The notes beneath the pieces were generated by a model. That model made no database searches and was not told the origin of the DNA. It saw only the letters and a program-made list of their open reading frames with translations. Below, in pieces: positions 58,837-64,000 of a DNA stretch of 64,000 nucleotides (position 1 is its first letter; every line of letters begins with the position of its first letter). The DNA comes from Calonectria ilicicola (lineage: Eukaryota > Ascomycota > Sordariomycetes > Hypocreales > Nectriaceae). The stretch lies in contig CP085829.1 of the NCBI GenBank assembly GCA_020809705.1, forward strand, positions 5,518,001 to 5,582,000, given 5' to 3'. A program made the translations under genes and the position numbers.

Positions 58837-61363
58837 TGTGTCTGTGAAATTGAGAATGATGATGGAAGAAGAGACCGAGACTCGTGCTGATCAGACAACC
58901 GAACGCATCTAAGTGATCTTACTTGCTGCCGAGGTCACGGGCAGTCGAGGTTGGGGATGGCCTAGCGGTTCAAGGCGGCTTCCGACGGGCCGCACAATCC
59001 CAGACCCAGACAAAAAAACAGTGATCTGCTTCCCCACCGAATTATTAGGGGCGATCCCCATCTATTTTTGTCCCATCCCCGGAATTCATCTACGTCACAA
59101 GCTCGGCTTTGGGTCAATTGCCACTGTCGTTGCTCGGTTATTTCTCTTGTTGGCCAATTGGTGGTTTAATGCTCAATATTGAACTGATTGAAACTGATGG
59201 AAGGGTACTGTAACAATTTCCATGCTATGCTCGTTTTAGGTGTTGACACATGCTCCGATAGGCCCTGAAACTCTAATGTTGGACTTCTTGCTGATTCATA
59301 TGCTCAGAATGCCTCCTTGCTGCCAATGGTTGACCAACCACATCTTGCTTTGGAATTCTTGTCAGTTTTTTAGGGGGTTTAAATGGGAGATGATTCTTGA
59401 GTGGTTAATTAGTCGAACTGACCGTGTGGGATCGTCGTTCTGCGTAGCAATGACTTCAACGGCGCTCTGGAGCTATTTGGTACATTATTTGCTGTGTAAA
59501 CACCGTTTTTAATCGATTCTAGCCCAAATAACTTAGCAAAACTGAGTGAGCATCTGTATAGGATTATTGGGCTCTAGCATATCACCAAAAAAAAAAAAAA
59601 GACCCGAATTCCTTCAACACCCTCAGGAAGGGAAAATTGGCTGTGCTATCTACTTCCTCCGATATACCGGACAACGCATTGAAATGTCTTGTAGATAACT
59701 TGAACATGAAATATCACATACTTGAACTCACACCCTCTGACTAATTGGCCTGCAAACTTTTGTTGAAAGGCGCAATCGCCACCTCCATCTGCACACTGAC
59801 TTGATGACAGAGAACCACGAGCTTGGAGTTTTCGCACCGCACCATGCTCATCGAAATGAGTACGTATAATCCTGGCCTACGACACGATTTATCGAATCTT
59901 TATCTTGGCCGGATTGCGACCATTCAGTGTTGTGGCTATCGATCCGCTGTCTTTATAGTGATCGTGCTTATTGGCGCCTTTGAACTTGGCAGGAGGTAAA
60001 TCAACAATTTGAAAATTACTGGCGGCTTATAAAACCTACATTCGAGAAGCTTAATTTATATTTTATGTGGTAAGTGCCAAGTTAAAAGAATTCGGATGCC
60101 AGAGATGGGTTTATTAAGTGATGAGGATGAAGAGATGAAGTATTTACGACGGGCGAGAGACAAATGGAAACAATTTCACTGTTAATAATTCCCTGTTTGC
60201 ATTGATTGGATGTTGGTTGCCTGGGATGCTAACATCTTGAACCCAACGCCCCGCTTGAGGCTGGTAAATCGCGAAAGTTGGGACAGTTGATGTATCAACA
60301 AGCAGCACAATGAGTCCCATCTGATCCTTCAAAACTTCCTAGATTGATCTTTAAAAGTTTGTCTAATGTTTAATTTATTTCGGAAACCGCTGGGCCGAAT
60401 TTCTTTTATTGCACAGTATGTCTTCATTCTCATAGCTCGATGTTCACCAAATGGACTGGCGTTTCAATCATGGTGGCGAATGATCCAACAGAAGGAGGGC
60501 CATGATCTGGCGAGAGAGTGTTTTATAGTATTGAATAAAAATCACTTACTACTTGATTTTGGATATTGAGGTATCCTTGGACGGATTTGGTTGATGTTTA
60601 TTATGCTTGGTGACAAGGAGCAAAAGTCTACCGACTGTTGCAAACGGCGAAGTACATCAAAAAGAAGTTCACCGTAAATGATTAGTACCTGTAAAATAAT
60701 TAATACATTTTTTAAACCCGGTTTTCATGAGCTTTTATACGCGAACTTGGTTTTATTTTGCTGATACTAAATTCTACTTCTCGTATGAGTCACTGCAATT
60801 CTCGGACGTTGGATTTAGATCCCAACGTTCGAACACGTTTGAGTATTCTAATATATTTTCAAGGATGAATTGAAAGGATTATGGGCAAACTAGATTCCTA
60901 ATTGGTCGTTGGGATAGGAGAAGCTTCCGTTCTGCTTTGGACAAGGCCTGGGTCTTCCCGCTACGAAGGTCCACGCTTCATGTCGCACCGCGCACCAGCA
61001 TACGTTCAAAACACAAAATTTTCCGGAAGGATGCTAAGACACGCTGATGGTACCTAAAAGTAGCATTGATGGTTCTTGAATGCCGGCATTATGTTTTGGG
61101 CTTTTACAAATACACTGGATATGCTCTATGTTCAGTAGAGGCCATGGGCGAGATGCGGCGGCATGCTCTGGTGGGGCGGGTTCCCCAGGTTTGCCCCAAG
61201 CGATGGTAGCCGATCGGCCTGCCAAAGCCGAGGCCCCTCTCAACGTCATAAGCTGGCTAGAGCTCCCTTGCCAACCACAGCTAAATACATTTCCATTGTT
61301 CATCTTCACAGCCGCGTGTTCTCTCACATCCCCGACCCTTCACATTTCTGCCACTTATCTGGA
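58837..61363. promoter_or_regulatory. Divergent intergenic region of the leucine-catabolism pair
   Basis: 2.5 kb between the two mitochondrial enzyme starts. The central part (about 59200-61030) is more AT-rich than other gaps but not RIP-saturated, and holds no gene I can support. The shared promoter elements cannot be identified by eye. Confidence 0.6.
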
Positions 61364-63206
61364 ATGTTACTACGCTCGTCTCGTCAGGCCCTGCGTCTAG
61401 GCAGCCAATTCGGTCGCCAGCGCTGCCAGGCAAGCTTTCGTCATCATGGAAGAGGTGTCGCCAACCTGGCGTCCCCCCATCAAGCTGCTGCCATCTCGCG
61501 ACTCCAAACCGCTGTCGACACGTCTTCAGAAGAGTATAAGGAGAATGAAAAGCAGATGGGCGAGGTCATGACCCGCATGCAGGATCTTGTACGCAAAATC
61601 CAGCAAGGAGGGCCTGAAAAGGCCAGAGAGAAGCATCTTGCCCGCAAGAAGATGTTGCCGCGAGACCGTGTTACAGCATTGATCGACCCAGGAACCACCT
61701 TTTTGGAGCTGTCTCAATTCGCAGGCTATGAGCTGTATCCCGAGGCTGAGGTCCCTGCGGGAGGCATCATCACTGGTGTTGGCGTTGTTGAAGGCGTGAC
61801 TTGTGTCATTGTTGCCAACGACAGCACTGTCAAGGGTGGAACATACTATCCAATCACCGTAAAGAAGCATTTGCGAGCCCAGGCAGTCGCACGGGAGAAT
61901 AAATTACCGTGAGTCTACCAGCACGAATCCTGCGATGCTTCATCGACGACATTTGTAAACATTGATCTGCCTACTGACATTTCCTTAGTTGTATCTACCT
62001 CGTTGATAGTGGCGGAGCCAATCTCCCGCATCAAGCAGATGTGTTCCCTGACGAGAACCACTTTGGGCGTATCTTCTACAACCAGGCCCGCATGAGTTCT
62101 GAGGGCATTCCCCAGATCTCAGTCGTCATGGGACCCTGCACTGCAGGTGGTGCCTATGTCCCCGCCATGAGCGACGAAAGCATCATTGTCCAGGAACAAG
62201 GTCATATTTTTCTTGCTGGCCCACCACTCGTCAAAGCGGCCACTGGTGAAGTTGTTAGCCACGAGGATCTTGGTGGTGGAAAGATGCACTCATCCGTTTC
62301 TGGAGTCACAGACTACCTGGCGGTAGATGATGCGCATGCCATTGTGCTCGCCCGTCGCTCTATCAGCAACCTCAATTGGCCAACGAGGTCACCCAACACC
62401 CAGGCACCCAAGCCTAATTTTGCCGAACCTCTTCATAGCCCCGAAGAGCTTCTCGGGATTGCTTCGACGAATTTGAGGAAGCCGATTCCCATCCGTGAGG
62501 TTATCTCCCGAATCGTGGATGGCTCTGAATTTTCCGAGTTCAAGCGTGATTACGGCACTACGCTCGTGACAGGTTTTGCCGAGATTTATGGCCACAAAGT
62601 TGGCATTATCGCCAATGACGGCATTCTATTCTCTACTTCATCCGTCAAGGGCGCGCACTTTATCGAGCTATGTTCGCAACGCGGCATTCCTCTTGTATTT
62701 CTACAAAACATTTCTGGGTTCATGGTTGGATCACAATCTGAGCGTGAAGGCATCGCCAAGCATGGTGCCAAGCTGGTAACTGCTGTAGCCTGCGCCAACG
62801 TGCCTAAATTCACTGTCGTAGTTGGTGGCAGCTATGGCGCTGGTAATTACGGCATGTGCGGGCGCGCGTACTCGCCCCGATTCCTGTGGATGTGGCCCAA
62901 CGCACGAATTGGTGTCATGGGTGGCGAGCAACTAGCAGCCGTCATGGAGACGGTAGGAAAACAGGTCGACCCAGAGCTTAAAGAGCGAATTGAGCGAGAG
63001 AGTGATGCTACATTCTCATCGGCCCGGTTATGGGTGAGTTCTTACCATCAATGATCATTTACATGCATGCTAACCACTTATAGGACGATGGCATTATCCC
63101 ACCACAGCATACTCGACGATACCTTGGACTAGGGTTAATGGCAGCCATGGGAGGCCGCAACGAAGTCAAAGCGGGCGACACCAAGTTCGGTGTCTTTAGG
63201 ATGTAG
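61364..63206 (+). CDS. MCCB: 3-Methylcrotonyl-CoA carboxylase beta subunit (carboxyltransferase), mitochondrial
   Basis: Three exons, 61364-61908, 61989-63033 and 63084-63206 (introns 80 and 50 bp), 570 aa, matching MCCC2-type subunits. I start at the ATG at 61364, because it opens a basic presequence ([19 protein letters not shown]); an in-frame ATG at 61163 would add 67 unlike residues. Carboxyltransferase features in order: [68 protein letters not shown], the acyl-CoA-side block [14 protein letters not shown], and [22 protein letters not shown]. With the biotinylated alpha subunit (not in this window) it forms 3-methylglutaconyl-CoA from the product of isovaleryl-CoA dehydrogenase, its divergent neighbour. 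Confidence 0.96.
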
Positions 63207-64000
63207 TGCGAAAGCTGCCAGGAACACACAGAATTGTAGTATGGTTTATGGGCGTTGTGGATATTACTCAGGTATAAAGCGGCGATTGGTGTAGTTTATT
63301 TATAACGAGCTCGGATTTATTACTTGATCATACGCTGGCCTATTTATGTCTAACTCAAGTTAATGTTCATGACTTCCCTTGAGAAACCCGAAGATTGTAA
63401 CTAAGGACCGTCTTTGTTAACGTCAAATTGGTCAGATGCGACGCCTCCAACTGTATCAAAAAGCCAACCCCTCGTCAAAGGTCTCACAAGAAGAAAGCCT
63501 CATACAAACCAGCGGGTATCCTGGGCAGCCAGTACTTCCTTAGTGTACCTCACAAGGTCTAATCAAGCCCTTGGGGTTTTATACGCAGTTAGGTTACTTT
63601 TTAACTCCCTAGAGTGACCACAACGAAACTCTCCTTAACCATGTTGGTAAAAATCACATGATTCATGCTGAGGCAAGCAGTCCACTGACATGTCCTTGTT
63701 TTTCTTTCATGAATTGATCACAAATAAAGAAATGAGTAATGAAAAAAAAATTTAAATGAAAGAATGTAAATAGGTTGACTCATTTAGTTATTTCTTCTCT
63801 CTCTCTCTCTTAGTTCTCGCTTATTCAATTTTCTTTACTGTATGAATCTATCTTTCGAGGTAATGTGGGTTTCGTGGCGTTGAAGAGGTGAAAGTTGCTG
63901 GGGTGTTTTGTGTCGTCAGCTAACCAGGATGAGAGCAGTTGCAAGGGTGAGTATGGTAGATCGATCTGTGCCGTGAGCCACCGATGCGAGAAAAGAAGGC
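63207..64000. other. Intergenic to the window edge
   Basis: 3' UTR of the carboxylase gene and non-coding DNA. CT run at 63795-63812. No gene seen; the next gene lies beyond the window. Confidence 0.6.

Noticed and set aside
58955..59015. tRNA-like TGGCCTAGCGGTTCAAGGCGG
   Set aside because: The A-box resemblance is not followed by a T-arm or an anticodon stem of correct length; a full cloverleaf cannot be drawn.
61163..61363. N-terminal extension of MCC beta from the ATG at 61163
   Set aside because: The extra 67 residues do not look like a targeting peptide, whereas the ATG at 61364 begins a typical one.

Overview
The window is from a filamentous ascomycete (Pezizomycotina). A Sordariomycete, probably hypocrealean, is my best guess, but that is inference. 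The reasons are short GT-AG introns (mostly 48-80 bp) with CTAAC/CTGAC-like branch sites, gene families typical of these fungi, GC-moderate gene space, and an AT-saturated block at the left end that looks like repeat-induced point mutation (RIP).

Layout. 1-1131 is AT-saturated sequence with no readable gene. 1132-7770 is one complete but thoroughly decayed Ty3/Gypsy LTR retrotransposon on the + strand: two short LTRs, a perfect 5-bp target-site duplication (TACAT), and ghost RT, RNase H and integrase frames. From about 7.8 kb to the end is ordinary gene space with long non-coding gaps. Genes in order: mitochondrial 2-enoyl thioester reductase (8899-10180, +); an orphan PPxY protein (11208-12458, +); a small Pro/Ser-rich protein (15187-15825, +); an SDR (18509-19548, -); a BOR1-like anion transporter (19917-21779, -) divergent from the mitochondrial GTPase MTG1 (22302-23315, +); a Cti6-like PHD-finger protein (23811-25857, -); a conserved basic protein with a CxxC motif (27589-29528, +); a giant Ser-rich disordered protein (31991-36782, +); a C2H2-tailed protein (38268-41902, +); a seven-helix rhodopsin/PTH11-type membrane protein (43827-45111, +); a protein with an AreA-type GATA-like (DUF1752) motif (46188-47888, -, 5' end unresolved); a roughly 6-kb gene-free gap; a mitochondrial arabinitol-dehydrogenase-like SDR (53938-55263, -); isovaleryl-CoA dehydrogenase (57400-58836, -); and methylcrotonyl-CoA carboxylase beta (61364-63206, +).

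How they fit together. The last two enzymes act two steps apart in mitochondrial leucine breakdown and are transcribed divergently, so they form a small catabolic cluster. Several other products also carry mitochondrial presequences or roles: ETR1 in type II fatty-acid synthesis, MTG1 in mitoribosome assembly, and the second SDR. The remaining genes are chromatin, regulatory or membrane proteins with no obvious shared pathway.

I did not find a clearly new multi-gene system. The points most worth following are the RIP pattern (LTRs spared, interior erased, strand-biased patches), an overlapping stop/start uORF on the reductase gene, a 20-bp CRE palindrome in the BOR1/MTG1 divergent promoter, the orphan twin-PPSY protein beside the transposon, repeated basic SLR motifs in the giant disordered protein, and alternative in-frame splice acceptors in two genes. 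Exon boundaries were derived by hand from splice signals and reading-frame continuity. No tRNA, rRNA or CRISPR was recognised.
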